Below, one piece after another: positions 43,666 to 56,440 of a stretch of 64,000 nt of DNA. The position numbers and the translations under genes are program-made. Every line of letters begins with the position of its first letter. Position 1 is the stretch's first letter. The notes beneath the pieces are model-generated. The model was not told the origin of the DNA and did no database searches. It saw only the letters and a program-made list of their open reading frames with translations. The stretch covers positions 26,628,501 through 26,692,500 of the forward strand of contig CP136894.1 of assembly GCA_034359265.1 (NCBI GenBank), in the 5' to 3' direction. This DNA comes from Canna indica (Eukaryota > Streptophyta > Magnoliopsida > Zingiberales > Cannaceae).

Positions 43666-46600
43666 ATGGAGACACGTTCTCATGTATTGCCTGAAGTTGT
43701 TAAGTCATTACAAGAATCATCAGATCGCCATGATCAGCTACTAGGTTCGCTTCAATCGAATCTGGAATCTCAGCAACAAGCGATCGAAGGCCAGCAACAA
43801 ATCTTGCAGACAATTTCTTCTCAGATCAATCTGTTGAATAATCAAATGGCACAGTGGTCGAGAGTAAAGCCAGAGCAACCATCTTCATCGAATGTGAGTA
43901 TCCAACCACCGCATTGGAAGAATGCATGGAGAGGCGGAGCTGGGGAGGAGGAGGAGTTTTCGTTCGCCCTAAACCACCGCAGATTGAGTTGCCATTGTTT
44001 AATGGAACGGATGCCGAAGAATGGATTGCAGCGGCGGAGGACTTCTTTGAATTTTACGCCACGGATGACCAGCATCGGGTGACCATGGCGTCATTCCGAA
44101 TGGAAGGGATTGCGCGGAAGTGGTTCCGTTGGATGCAGAGAAGAAAGCAATTGGCGGGTTGGCGGCATTTAGTAGAAGCTATTCGCTGGAGATTTGAGCC
44201 CACAGAGCTGGAACCGTCGGAAGGGCAACTGACAAAACTCATCCAACGTACCAGTGTGGAGGAATACGAAGGCAAATTTGAAGAGTTGGCTCCGAGGACA
44301 ACGGATCTATCAGAATCATTCCTGGTGCATTGTTTTATCTCAGGCCTGCGATCTAATATTAAAGCAGATGTCTTGGCGACGCAGGTGAGTACCATGCATG
44401 AAGCTATTACCGTGGCCAAATGATGTGAGGCCAAAATATTAGCAGCACGAACGTTTTCTGGGTTTTCGACAGGTCCGAGAAATCAGGGAGGACTTCTGCC
44501 GACACCTCCGAAGGGAACAACAATGCTTCCTTACCAATATAATAAGAATTCAGGCACAGTTACTCCATCTATGAAAACATCATTACCGCCAGCTTCCACG
44601 AACACACGGCCCATGGTTCGTCGAATTTCTTCGAGTGAAGCTCAAAATAGGAAAGAGTACGGCTTGTGCTACTACTATGATGAGAAATTCTCGTGGGGGC
44701 ACAAATGTAAAGCGCCATAGTTGTTTATGCTGGATGACGGCGGTTCTGTTGAGGAGAAGGATGAAACAGTGAGCACTCCACCAGAACTGCATGAGGAAGA
44801 AGATGGCGAATAGTCACTCATATCCTTCAATGCGCTGGCCGGGTGTTTCTCACCCACAACTCTGAGATTTAAAGGGCTGATACATGGCAAAGAGGTGCAG
44901 ATATTAGTCGATGGGGGCAGTACCCACAATTTTATTCAAACCATAGTTGTTAAACATCTAGGACTCGCAGTAGAGCCAACTGCAACCTTCGGGGTGATGG
45001 TTGGAAGTGGAGCTCGAATGAAAAGTGAAGGATTAATTCGAAACTTGCCACTGTTGATTCAAGGTACCAAGATCACTATAGATTTTTATTCTCTTCCGAT
45101 CAAAGGCTCGGATATTGTGCTGGGTGTTGCGTGGATGGCAACTTTGGGCCCAGTCGTTATGGACTTTGCCAATTTACGCTTCGAGTTTCAGCTGCAAGAC
45201 AAAAAGTGCTCATGGGCAGGAGAAACTCCATTGCAGGCAGAGTCAATTCAATGTAATGCATTGCGCAAACTTTGTGGAGCTCATGCAATAATGGAAATGT
45301 ACCATTTAGAGTTGATACAGGGTGTCGGAAATGGAGACCAGAAGTGTTAAGATGAAGGCATTCAATACCTGTTAGAAGAATACGGAGATGTCTTTACACC
45401 ACCGCAGGGATTGCCTTTGAAAAGAAGCACTGATCATAGAATTCACCTGCCGGATCAACAGTAGCCAATCAATGTTAAACCTTACCGGTATCCTCATTAT
45501 CAGAAGGAGGAGATTGAACGACAGGTAAAACAGATGTTGAGTGAAGGGTTAATTCAACCCAGTAACAGTCTGTATTCTTCACCAGTACTGTTGGTGAAGA
45601 AAAAAGACGGTACCTGGAGATTTTGAGTCAATTACCGGGCGTTGAACGCTGCTACGATTAAAGATCGGTTCCCCATCCCCACGGCAAATGAACTATTTGA
45701 TGAACTGGGAAGCGCTCAGGTCTTCTCCAAGCTCGATCTGCTGGCTGCATACCATCAGATTCGTGTGCATACAAGTGACGTAGCCAAAACAGCGTTTCGC
45801 ATGCATGATGGCCATTACGAATTTCTCGTAATGCCATTTGGCTTATCAAATGCACCGTCGACTTTTCAGGCGACGATGAATCAGATATTTCGGCTATACC
45901 TCAGGAAATTTATCTTGGTGTTCTTCGACGATATACTGATATATAGTGCATCCATTCTGGAGCACATGAAACATCTTAAGAAGGTACTGCAGATTCTGAG
46001 GGAACATAAATTCGTAGAAAAGAGATCAAAATGCTCTTTTGGTTGCTCAAAAATGGAATATTTGGGTCACCTGGTTTCGGCAGCTGGGTTGCAAGTGGAC
46101 CCTTCAAAGGTGGATGCCATCCACAGTTGGTCGGTGTCATGCAACATTAAAGGTCTTCATGGATTCTTAGGCCTTGCGGGCTACTACCGGAGATTTATTC
46201 AAGGTTTTGCACAGATCGCGGCACCATTGACAGATCTTTTTAAAAAAGACGCTTTTAAGTGGTCGAGTGAAGCTCAACATGCCTTTGAAAACCTCAAGCT
46301 AAAACTGAGCAAAGCACCACTTCTGAAGCTACCTGATTTCAGTAAAGAGTTCATCATTGAAGTGGATGCTTCAGGTGTGGGCATAGGGGCAATTTTAACG
46401 CAGGAAAAACAACCTATTGCTTTCTTCAGCCAGAAGTTATCACCACGCTTGCAAGCGACTTCAACATATCATCGCGAGCTGTATGCAGTGGTTCAGGCAG
46501 TTCAAAAATGGTGTCAATATCTGTTGGGGAGGAAATTTACCATTGTTACAGATCATGGACCACTCAAGGAGCTGCAACATCAGGTGATTCAGACACCCGA

Positions 46601-48296
46601 GCAACAAAAATGGGTATTCAAACTCTTGGGATATGATTTTGAGATCAAATATAGATCGAGAAAATTGAACATAATAGCAGATGCCTTATCGAGGGAATCG
46701 AAATTCTCAATGATGTCAATAACTAGGCCAGTGTTTGACTTGTTAGAGCTGATAAAAAAGCTTCACCAAGAGAATGATGAACTGCTAGCTCTTCGACAGC
46801 AAGTGCAGAATCAGAATGAACTCAGCGAAAAATTCGAAGAAAGAAATGGAGTTCTTTTATTTTAAGGTCGAATTTTTATACCAAAGGACAGTGATGTCAA
46901 GGCTCTTCTATTAAAGGAATTCCATGATTCAGTATGGGGAGGGCATTCTGGTGCTAGTAGAACATTCCATCGTCTCGCTGCAAACTTCTTTTGGAAGGGT
47001 ATGAGGCAGGATGTGTGGAGGTATGTTAGAGATTGTCAAATATGTCAACAAATGAAGAATGAGCAGCTTTCTCCAGCCAGATTACTTCAGCTGCTGTCTA
47101 TCCCAGAGGAAGTCTTTGAAGACATCTCCATGGACTTTATTACTGGTCTGCCAGCTTCAAGGGGGCAGTCGGCAATTCTGGTAGTTGTCGACAGATTGAC
47201 CAAATATGGTCATTTCTTTGCGCTGCCAAGGAAATTTTCGACAAAAAAAGTTGCTGAGGTATTTCTAAATGTTATTATTAAGCTGCATGGCGTGCCCAGA
47301 TCGATTATTAGCAATAGGGACAGCCACTTCACTAGTGCTCTGTGGCGTGAACTTTCGGAGTTGCAAGGTTCAACATTGGGATTCAGCTCGGCTTATCACC
47401 TGCAAACAGACGGGCGGACCGAGGCGCTCAATAGATGCCTTGAGGTGTATTTGAGAAGTTTCGTACACGAGGAACCGTCGGAATGGGTGAAATTTCTTCC
47501 TTGGGCCAAATACTGGTACAATACATCCTTCCAGAATTCTGTCAGCATGCCACCATTTCGAGCCTTGTTTGGGAGACCACCTCCAGTGTTAATTCGCTAC
47601 TTGGGGGAAACCGCAAAGCACTCCGGAGTCGATAGAGAATTGACGACTCGGGATAAAATCTTGGAACAGTTAAAAGCTAATCTGGGAAAAGCTCGGGCAA
47701 GGATGAAAACTTAGGCAGACAGAGGTAGGAGGGAATTGGAGTTAGAAGAGGGCGACTGGGTATTCGTCCGGCTAAAGCCTTATCACCAGATGACGGCGCG
47801 GCTGCTCAAGAACCAAAAACTTGGGCCTCAATATTTTGGACCTTTCCGAATTACTAGGAGGATTAGAAAGGTCGCATATAAACTTGAGCTGCCGGAGACT
47901 GCACAGATACACCCTATTTTTCACATCTCCGTCCTCAAGCAGTGCCGTGGAAAGCCTGAGATGCAAGTAATCCCTCTACCTCTACTGCAGGACACTGGTG
48001 GATCAGCGGAAGATATTGATGCAGTTGATGTCGCTATTAACGCCGACGAGGAGAAAGAGCAGCAGCGACGTCTTAACCAGAACCTTGAGGACAAGGTTCT
48101 AATTGAGCCGCAGGGTATTGTTACGCGCGGGGAAGAAGGGAAGCGTGGTCACATCAGGCCGCATGCAGAATCGGAGGGCGAGGATCATGCCACGGAGGCG
48201 AGAGCTACGATCGACTACGAAAAGCGTAAGAAAACGCCATGTAGGAGCTCGCGTATGAAACAACGGCCTCAGTGGGGCCGAGATTATGAGTTTTAA
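43666..48296 (+). pseudogene. Gypsy gag-pol polyprotein
   Basis: Gag starts at ATG 43666 (METRSHVLPEVVKSLQESSD) with a Gln-rich coiled stretch. After a frameshift near 43960 the retrotrans_gag region (LPLFNGTDAEEWIAAAEDFF) runs to about 44420. The knuckle CYYYDEKFSWGHKC near 44670 has lost one Cys. Protease has VDGGSTHNF near 44910. Reverse transcriptase begins near 45480, with AAYHQIRV, MPFGLSNAPSTFQ and FFDDILIYS near 45925. RNase H is marked by EVDASGVGIG near 46360. Integrase has a CQICQQ zinc finger near 47040, MDFITGLP, SNRDSHFTS and QTDGRTEALN. A GPY/F-like LGPQYFGPFRITRRIRKVAY lies near 47820. Stops include 44421, 44718, 45348, 45626, 46863 and 47712. No chromodomain is seen. The C-terminus runs into the 3' LTR, ending at 48296. 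Confidence 0.9.
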
Positions 48297-48541
48297 TATT
48301 CATTTTAATTGAGTAATTACGTTGTAATGAAACTATAAAAAGGAAATAAGAAACAGAGGAGATATGAATATTTGAGTACAAATTTCCCTCTCTCTCTCTC
48401 TACTTCTTCTTCCCTCTTACCCTTCTCCAGATTCCCTTTTCTTCCTTCAATCGAGTGTGCACTGGAATTCGATCGACCATCCAGACGTGTAGGAGAGCTC
48501 AATCAGAATGACGGCCTGACTCAGGTATTCTCGTCATTACA
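48119..48541 (+). repeat. 3' LTR of the Gypsy element (423 bp)
   Basis: It matches the 5' LTR with a shorter TC tract. Its first 178 bases encode the last 59 residues of the pol frame. It ends TCATTACA, followed by TCGTG. Confidence 0.93.
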
Positions 48542-48885
48542 TCGTGTCCCTTCGTCGACAGTGCCTTCGACTACTTCAGTAATGGACAGCCAGATCTCAA
48601 CTATACTAAACTCAGGTGGAAGCCCAACGGTTGCGATATCCCAAGGTCCAAATCTTCATCTTCCATATAATTAGTTAGTTTCATCATGCATATGAATTCC
48701 ATCATTAGAAGAATACATTAATTAATATTTTGGTGATTTCATCTACACTAATTAATTAGAATGGATGGGAAGAAGTTGCTGGAAATGTTGAAGGGGAAGC
48801 GGCTGGTGTTCGTGGGTGACTCGCTGAACCGGAACATGTGGGAGTCGCTCGTCTGCATTCTGAGACATTGTCTGCGGGACAAGAG

Positions 48886-49183
48886 CAATAGCGTTTAAAT
48901 TAAAAAAGCAGTATCATTATCATTTATAGTTGTATTTCTTTATTTTAGTATTATCCACGTGGCCATTACTTATCCACGTTGACATTTCATTCATGATCGC
49001 TGCCTGAAAGGACATTACTATTTTGCTTTATTCGTGCCTGCAACAACCTCTCTTGGCTGTATAAATATACATCCAATGGAGGAGTATTCATCGTTGCCTT
49101 CAACATTATCCTTATTTTATTCATATTTCTCTGCTCTTTCTTTTCTTTGCAAGGCATTCTCGAGCAAGCTCCAAGCCTCAACA
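48886..49183 (+). repeat. 5' LTR of Copia-E (298 bp)
   Basis: The LTR runs from CAATAGCGTTTAAATT to AGCCTCAACA. TATA box TATAAATA lies at 49060-49067. The primer-binding site TGGTATCAGAGCC follows immediately. Confidence 0.93.
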
Positions 49184-49293
49184 TGGTATCAGAGCCTGCA
49201 TTTGCTCAAGTGAGCTTATCCTTTTACCTGGTTTGATCGTCTTTTCTTCTCTTGTTCTTTCTTTTCCTTTCCCTTTTTCCGTTCTTTATTTCT

Positions 49294-52200
49294 ATGGCAA
49301 CAAATCAAACACCGTTGACCTCAGATTCTAGACATGGTATTACAAATCTATTAAATCCAGGATCGCAGTTCGTCTCTATCAATCCTGTTGCTCAGCTTGC
49401 TGTAAAGTTATCAGGAAGCAGCAACTATTTCACCTGGAAATCTCAAATCGATTTCCTTCTACTTGGTTATGACTTAACTGGCTTTCTAGATGGCACCTCG
49501 TCCCCTCCCATCAATGAAATGGAAAGAAGATCATGGGTTCGCCAGGATAGTTTAATAAAGCATGCTCTTATGGCTTATGTCAGTGAAACAATAGCACCAT
49601 TAGTTGCTAGTTCTTCCACTGCCAGGGAAGCTTGGCTTAAAATTGCAAGGCAATTTGCAAACAAGTCCCAATCTCGCATCTATGGATTGCAGGACTCGCT
49701 TGCAAAACTTACTAAAGATAACAAAAGTATTGCTCAATACTTCAATGAGATTCGGTCAATTGCAGATGAATAAGCTATTGCTGGTTCACCCCTCAATGAA
49801 TCAGCTTTAACCATTAAAATTTTGAGTGGACTTGGCCCTGATTTCAACGATGTAAGTGCGGCCATTAGAACTAGAGACACACCAATTTCTCTAGAAGAAT
49901 TCTATGATAAACTTCTGGGCCATGAGATTTTTCTTCTTCATCAGAAAGAAGTATTAGTTGTCATTGCTCAGTCCACTCAGCAGAACAAATGACCAAATCA
50001 ATCCTTTTACAACAAAAGGCCTCCTGCTGCAACTTGGCCTCAGCCTTATTTTTCTCCTCGGTCTCCAAATTTTCGACCTCCGTGACCCAGGTTTGTTCAA
50101 TATGACAGACAGTGGAGACAACCTCAATATTCTAGCAATCCTCGACCTCCAATACAGTGTCAGCTGTGAGATCAGTTTGGACACAACTAAACAGTGTTGC
50201 TCCTCTCCTACACCTCAGATTAACTTTTCTTCACAAAATTATCAACAAAATCCAATGGAGCAGTCAAATTGGTTTCTAGATACCGGAGCTTCAAACCATG
50301 TTACTTCATCACCAACAAACTTACAAACCTTCAATGAGTGGTAGCAGTGATCTGATTTTTGGGGATGGCACCATAACAAAGATAACTCATTCTGGTAACA
50401 TAGTTATCTCTACTCCTAATCAATTTATTTTGAAGGATGTCCTATGTGCTCCAAATATTAAGCAAAATCTTATCTCAGTTTCACAATTTTGGAAACAAAA
50501 TTCTACGTCTATTGAATTTTTTCCCGACTATTTCATTGTTAAGGATCTGATGTCGGGAGCTCGTCTTCTTCAAGGCCCGAGTAAGAACAGTATGTATGAA
50601 TGGAATTCAGCTTCACCATCCCACTTTGATAACTCTGCAGTTCACTCTTCAGCACCATCTTTAAGTATTTGGCATCAAAGGCTTGACCACTCTAATGTCA
50701 GAGTTGTAAAAAAAATTCTATCTTAGTTTCATTTACCATGTTCCAGTTTTAACTTTGACTTATGCAATTCATGCTCCTGTAATAAAAGTCATAGACTTCC
50801 GTTTGGGAGTTCAACTCTAAAAAGTTCAAAACCATTAGAATTGCTTTACATTGACGTATGGGGTCCGGCACCTATTACTTCAAGTGAGGGACATAGATTT
50901 TATGTAATCTTTGTTGATCATTTTACAAGATATGTTTGGCTATTTCCTCTTCACAAGAAATCAGATGTTTCCAACATCTTTCAATCATTTAAACAACTGG
51001 TTGAAAAATATTTTAATACATCTATAATCTCAGTATATTCAGATGGAAGTGGAGAATATCTGGGATTATCAAACTTTCTCTCAACTCATGGAATTCAGCA
51101 ACTGTTTTCTCCACCATATACACCTCAGCCTATTGGGCTGGCTGAAAGGAGACATCGACAAATTATGGAGTTTGAATTAACCATGCTCCATCAGTCCAAG
51201 GTTCCTTTATGTTATTGGCATTATGCATGTCTTTATGTTGTTTATCTTATCAATCGTTTAATAAATCCATAGCTCAACAACATTTCTCCTTTTGAAAAAT
51301 TATTTGAGGATAAGCCGAATTACCTATCTCTTCGAGTGTTTGGTTTCCTCTGTTACCATGGCTCCGGCCATACAATTCCAATAAATTTGACTCTAAGTCA
51401 TCAGCCTGTGTACATCTTGGTTTTTCAAAATAATATCATTCTTATATATGCTTGAATCTGTCTACAAATAAGATACACTACTCTCGGCATGTCACCTTTG
51501 CTGAAAACATGTTTCCCTTTGCTTCCTGTTAAGCAAATCTTCCTAGAGTCTCAAGTGATAATATACCTCAATGGTCTACTGTCATAGATCCAATAAATTC
51601 TGAACCACTCGAACCACCAATGTATACTGGTACTCAAGATTTTTTACCTGTTCCTATTACTATTAGCCCTGTTCAAAACTCCTTCGAAACCTACCAAAAT
51701 ATTGAATCACCACATCATGTTCTGCCATCAAGCTCTAGTCCTTCAATTCATTATGACCACATTGCTCAACCCTCAACCTCCACAGCTTCTGACCATATTA
51801 CTCAACCAACCAGTTCTCCAATTCAAATTCAAACTCGGCGCATTTTTACAAGATCCCAGAACAACATATTCAAGCCAAAATAGCCCCTTGACTACTCAGC
51901 TTTATTCACTGTAACTAACATACCTTCAACTTACAAACAAGTTGTTAAGTATCCAGAGTGGCGAACTGCAATGCAACATGAAATTTCTACTTTATATAAT
52001 AATAACACTTGGACTCTTGTACCACCTTCAGCTGATCTAAATGTGGTAGGATGTCGGTGGGTCTTTCGGATTAAGCAAACACCTAATGGTGATGTTAAGA
52101 ATTTTAAGGGAAGGCTTGTCGCAAAAGGCTTCAATCAGAGAGCTGGTATAGATTTTACCACTACTTTTAGTCCAGTAGTTAAGCAAACTACAATTCCGGT

Positions 52201-53552
52201 TCTTCTTACTCTTGCTTGTGCCAATAACTGGTCTTTATACCAGCTTGATGTTAATAATGCTTTCCTTCAAGGAAGGCTCACTGAGGTTGTTTATATGACA
52301 CAGTCTCCTGGGTTTGTTGACAGCAGTAAGCCAGATTTTGTTTGCAAGCTAAATAAGCCAATTTATGGGCCGCGTCAAGCCCCAAGAGTATGGTACACCG
52401 AGTTAAAATCTTTTTTATGCTCGATTGGTTTTCTAATCTCCAAGTCAGATTCATCACTGTTCTTCATGACCAATAGTAATTTCAGCATTTTTCTTCTTCT
52501 CTATGTCGACGACATTATCTTAACAGGTTCTTCTACAGTCAAGATTAAAGAAATCTATAATGCTTTATCAGCTAGATTTTCTCTTAAAGAGATGGAGGAT
52601 CTTCATTATATACTTGGTATTGAAGTTTCATGAAGCAAATCTGGCTTGTTTCTGTCTCGGGGGAAGGAGCCCGTCAAGGTCCCCCCACTGACTTGGTCCG
52701 GGCCTAAGTGAAAGTGAAGTGGTGGAAAAGAAATATATTGATGACATTCTTGTAAGATTTAATATGCAGGATGCCAAAGGTATTAAAACACCTACTACTA
52801 CCTCAACCAAACTTATGCTTCATGATGGAACTCCCTCTACAGATGCTACACAATTTCGCAAATTGGTTGGAGCACTTCAATATTTATCATTTACTAGACC
52901 AGATATATCCTTCATCACTAACAAGTTATCTCAATTTATGCACCAACCTTCTGCTCTACACTGGCAAGCATGCAAAAGGATACTTAGAAATCTCCGACTT
53001 ACTCGAACACAAGGTCTGTCAATCTCACCATCAACTCGATCCTCTTAATTTGGTTGCTTACTCTGACTCTGATTGGGGGGGGGGGGGGATTATAATGATC
53101 GTTGTTCAACAAGTGCTTATCTGCTATTCCTTGGAGGTGCTGCTATAAGCTGGTCAAATAAGAAGCAAAATTCGGGCGTTCTTTCCTCAACTGAAGCTGA
53201 ATACAAAGCTCTTGCCAATGCTGCTGCCGAAGTCACTTGGGTTACAAACTTACTTCGTGAATTAAATATATCATGTTCTTCAACTCCAATAATCTTCTGT
53301 GACAACATGAGCACCACTGCCTTTGCTGAGAACCCTGTTCTTCATAGTCGTATGAAGCATTTAGAGCTCAGCTACCATTTCGTAAGGGAGCTTGTGCAGC
53401 AAAATAAACTCTCAGTTCAATACATTCCATTGTCACTGCAGCTGGCTGATTCATTGACAAAGATTGTTCCTTCTTCAGTATTTCTTCATCACCGAAGCAA
53501 GATAGGCGTCGTTGAGTCTCCGCCTATCTTGAGGGGGAGTAATAGCATTTAA
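49294..53552 (+). pseudogene. Copia-E gag-pol polyprotein
   Basis: Gag starts at ATG 49294 (MATNQTPLTSDSRHGITN) and shares the layout of Copia-D (LSGSSNYFTWKSQIDFLLLG, AREAWLKIARQFANKSQSRI). A stop at 49771 cuts it. The protease block WFLDTGASNHVTS lies near 50270. Pre-integrase IWHQRLDHSN is near 50670 (the usual GH is DH). Integrase has YIDVWGP, YSDGSGEY and LAERRHR (50841-51272). Reverse transcriptase runs from GCRWVFRIKQ near 52050 to LYVDDIILTG near 52500. RNase H is marked by YSDSDWGG near 53060, expanded by a G13 run. The C-terminus ends at 53552. Breaks lie at 49771, 49990, 50345, 50724, 51270, 51881 and 52633, with an extra GC-rich insert at 52657-52724. Confidence 0.9.
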
Positions 53553-53837
53553 ATTAAAAAAGCAGTATCAGTATCCTTTATAGCTTTATTTCTTTGTTTT
53601 AGTATTATCCACATGGCCATTACTTATCCACGTCGGCATTTCATTCGGGATCGTTGTCTGAAAGGACATTACTATTTTGCTTTATTCGTGCCTGTAACAG
53701 CCTCTCTTAGCTGTATAAATATTCATCCAATGGAGGAGTATTCATCGTTGCCTTCAACATTATCCTTATTTCATTCATATTTCTCTGCTCTTTCTTTTCT
53801 TTGCAAGGCATTCTCGAGCAAGCTCCAAGCCTCAACA
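53540..53837 (+). repeat. 3' LTR of Copia-E (298 bp)
   Basis: It has the same length as the 5' LTR and starts TAATAGCATTTAAATT after the polypurine tract. TATAAATA is kept near 53715. It is followed by AAGAG and TBL exon 2. Confidence 0.93.
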
Positions 53838-55368
53838 AAGAGTCGGGTTTTCGAGGCCTCAGGCCAAAAGGATTTTCGAACCGAGAATTCTTACGCTTTT
53901 ATGTTTCAAGTAAAATTAATCTCTCATTCATGAATTTTCTCTTCATTAATTAGGCATATAATCTAATTAATTTTACTGTACGCAGGATTACAATTGCTCG
54001 ATCGAGTTCTTTCGGTCGCCCTTCCTCGTGCGAGAAAGCTCGATCCTCGACTCTGACGACACGTGCAGGGAAACGCTTAGGCTGGACTTGATCGAGTCGT
54101 ACGCGGATGGGTACAGAAATGCTGATGTCATAGTGTTCAACTTAGGCCACTGGTGGACTCATTCGAAGACCTCCAAAGGGTAATTAATTAATTTTAATCA
54201 AAAGGGGAAATTTATAATAATGTCCATGCGAATTGAATGGCGTACGTACTAACTGTTGCAGCGAGAACTTTTACCAGGAAGGTGACTAGTCTTCCCCAAA
54301 CTGAGCGCAGAGGAAGCTTATCGCAGGGCGTTGAGGACGTGGGCAAAATGGGTACAAACCCACGTCAACTCGAACTGAACTCGGGTCTTCTTCCGAGTCT
54401 ACTCGGGTCTCATTTCAAGTGAGTATACGTGTATATATGTCGAGTCAATTCTAAGAAATTAATTAAGATTGGATCATTTATGTTGCAGCGGCAGGCAATG
54501 GAACTCGGGCGGCAATTGCGATAGAGAGATCAAACCGATCACCGATGACAGACACCTGGCCAAGTACCTGAAGCTGATGAAGATCCTTGAATCACTGATG
54601 AGGGAGATGAGATCAATGGCCGTTCGTTACCTCGTTACCTTAACATCACGAGGATGACCGACTATCGAAAGGACGGGCACCCGTCGGTGTACCGTGAGCC
54701 TGCAGTCGAGAGGAATCAACGGCGCGAGGAGATCCAAGACTGCGGCCACTGGTGCCTCCCTGGAGTCCCCGATGCGTGGAACGAGCTCTTGTATGCGATG
54801 CTGCTTTCGAATTGATCGGCATCACCTGCGACCGCGAGCTAATTAATTGAACTGCGTATGTGCAATTATATATATAATTGAAAGAATAGGTACAAAAAAT
54901 TCGATTAGACTTTCTACGATTAATCCGTAGATTTTTTCTTCAGTATAAATATTTTAGGGCCTGTTTCGTATCATGTATAAGTCTTCTGCATAGTATTAGG
55001 ATAATACTATACGGAATGGTATTAACTAATACATAATTAAAAATAGTACCCCATAAGTTACCATAAGGTGTATTAGTAATACACTCTCACAGCTCTTCAT
55101 TAGCATGCACTAGAATTTTTAATATTTTGGATACTCATTTTATCCAATAATTTTAGTGCATATATTAGTTAATAATTTTAATTTAAAAAATATTAAAAAA
55201 ATAATTTTAATTTATGAAATAATTTTAATGATAAAATATATTAGATAAACTTTTATATTATATTATTATAATATATTACATCTAATATAATATTATAGTG
55301 TATATTATTATATATTATATTATATTACGTTATATAATATATAATATAATATTATATAATATAATATA

Positions 55369-55374
<6 letters not shown>

Positions 55375-55409
<35 letters not shown>
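55375..55409. repeat. (TA)n microsatellite
   Basis: A perfect TA run of about 34 bp lies within a wider ATAT/TATT low-complexity block (55250-55500). Confidence 0.9.
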
Positions 55410-55414
<5 letters not shown>

Positions 55415-55929
55415 TATGTATATTACATTATATTATATTATATTATTATAATATATTACATATAATATAATATTAAATATATTATATTATATTATATTAT
55501 ACATGTTAGTCAATACATACTAGTACTATACAGACTAGTACATGTGTGTATCAAATATTGTATAATAATAGTACAATACAGACTAGTACTATACGTTAGT
55601 CAATACAGACTAGTACTATACAGGCTAATATTATACGGTGTACCAAACGAGTCCTGGTCCGTTCGTTTCGCATAATTTTAAGGTACAACACTAGACAACA
55701 CCCGTTGTCCCTTGTTCATTTGCGAAAATATATCATGGACAAGACAATAATAATGTCTTGGTACAATACACTAGACTCATTTTTTTGTTACTCTAATTTG
55801 AAGTAACAAGAGCTTGTTACTTTGGTAAAGGTTGAAAATGACAACAATAGCATTTTTCATATATATTTTTAATATATGTAAAAAAATTTCAAGAATGTCC
55901 AATTTTTTCAAAATGAGTATATTTTTACA

Positions 55930-56129
55930 TTTAAAGATAGTATATTTGAATTAAAAGAGAATATATTTTAATAGAAAATGAATATATTTATATACTTAAA
56001 GAGAATATATTTGGATAAAAAAAAAGTATATTTAGATAGAAAAGAGGTATTTATATATATTTAAAGAGAATATATTTGGATCAAAATAAAGTATATTTGG
56101 ACTTAAAGAAAATATATTTGATAGAAATG

Positions 56130-56199
<70 letters not shown>

Positions 56200-56440
56200 T
56201 ATTTGGACTCAAAGAGAGTATATTTTTGTAGAAATAATGTATATATGTGTTTAGAGAGAATATTTAGATTAAAAGAAAGTAAATTTGGAGTTAAAGAGAA
56301 TATATTTTTATATAAATAATTATATATGTGTTTAGAGAGAATATTTAGATTAAAAGAGAGTATATTTGGACTTAAAGATAATATATTTTGATAGTATATA
56401 TATATGTTAAAAGAGAGTATATTTAGATCAAAATTATTTT
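55930..56440. repeat. Degenerate AGAGAATATATTTGGA tandem repeat
   Basis: About eighteen imperfect units of 18-32 bp have the core AAAGAGARTATATTTGGA. They are interrupted by a 65-bp TA run at 56131-56196. The phase varies, with segments alternating between GGACTTAA and GGATAAAA/GGATCAAA endings. It is not coding. Confidence 0.75.

Larger units (their letters stand above)
43175..48541 (+). mobile_element. Gypsy (Ty3) retrotransposon in TBL exon 1
   Basis: This 5.37-kb element has LTRs at 43175-43605 and 48119-48541, TGTTACGCGCGGGG...CA, and the exact 5-bp duplication TCGTG (43170-43174 and 48542-48546). Pol order is protease, reverse transcriptase, RNase H, integrase, which defines Ty3/Gypsy. 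Excision restores the TBL frame (PSGSC joined to [10 protein letters not shown]). The LTRs differ at roughly 15-20 positions by eye. No strong polypurine tract precedes the 3' LTR. Confidence 0.95.
48886..53837 (+). mobile_element. Copia-E retrotransposon in TBL exon 2
   Basis: This 4.95-kb element has two 298-bp LTRs (48886-49183 and 53540-53837) and the exact duplication AAGAG (48881-48885 and 53838-53842). A primer site TGGTATCAGAGC follows at 49184 and a polypurine tract TTGAGGGGGAG lies at 53529-53539. The 3' LTR starts TAATAGC and the 5' LTR CAATAGC. Both end CTCAACA. Excision restores TBL exon 2 (CLRDK joined to SRVFEASG). The LTRs differ at about 15 positions by eye, so it is older than its relative Copia-D. 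Confidence 0.95.
42772..54815 (+). pseudogene. Trichome birefringence-like (TBL, PC-esterase) gene, split
   Basis: TBL proteins are Golgi membrane enzymes that O-acetylate cell-wall polysaccharides. Exon 1 (42772-43174 plus 48547-48645) has a hydrophobic anchor (about residues 9-45) and CDIFDMRWEYDESSPVYPSG-SC, then [19 protein letters not shown] after the Gypsy insert. Exon 2 (48760-48885 plus 53843-53909) holds the catalytic [14 protein letters not shown] and resumes SRVFEASGQKDFRTENSY after Copia-E. Exons 3-5 are 53985-54179, 54262-54418 and 54489-54815. Exon 5 carries [17 protein letters not shown] and the second catalytic motif [13 protein letters not shown] borders and phases agree throughout. 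Lesions: a frameshift near 43060, a one-base loss near 54288, TGA near 54377 and frameshifts near 54410 and 54615. The TBL family is clear. The exact member is not. Confidence 0.9.
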
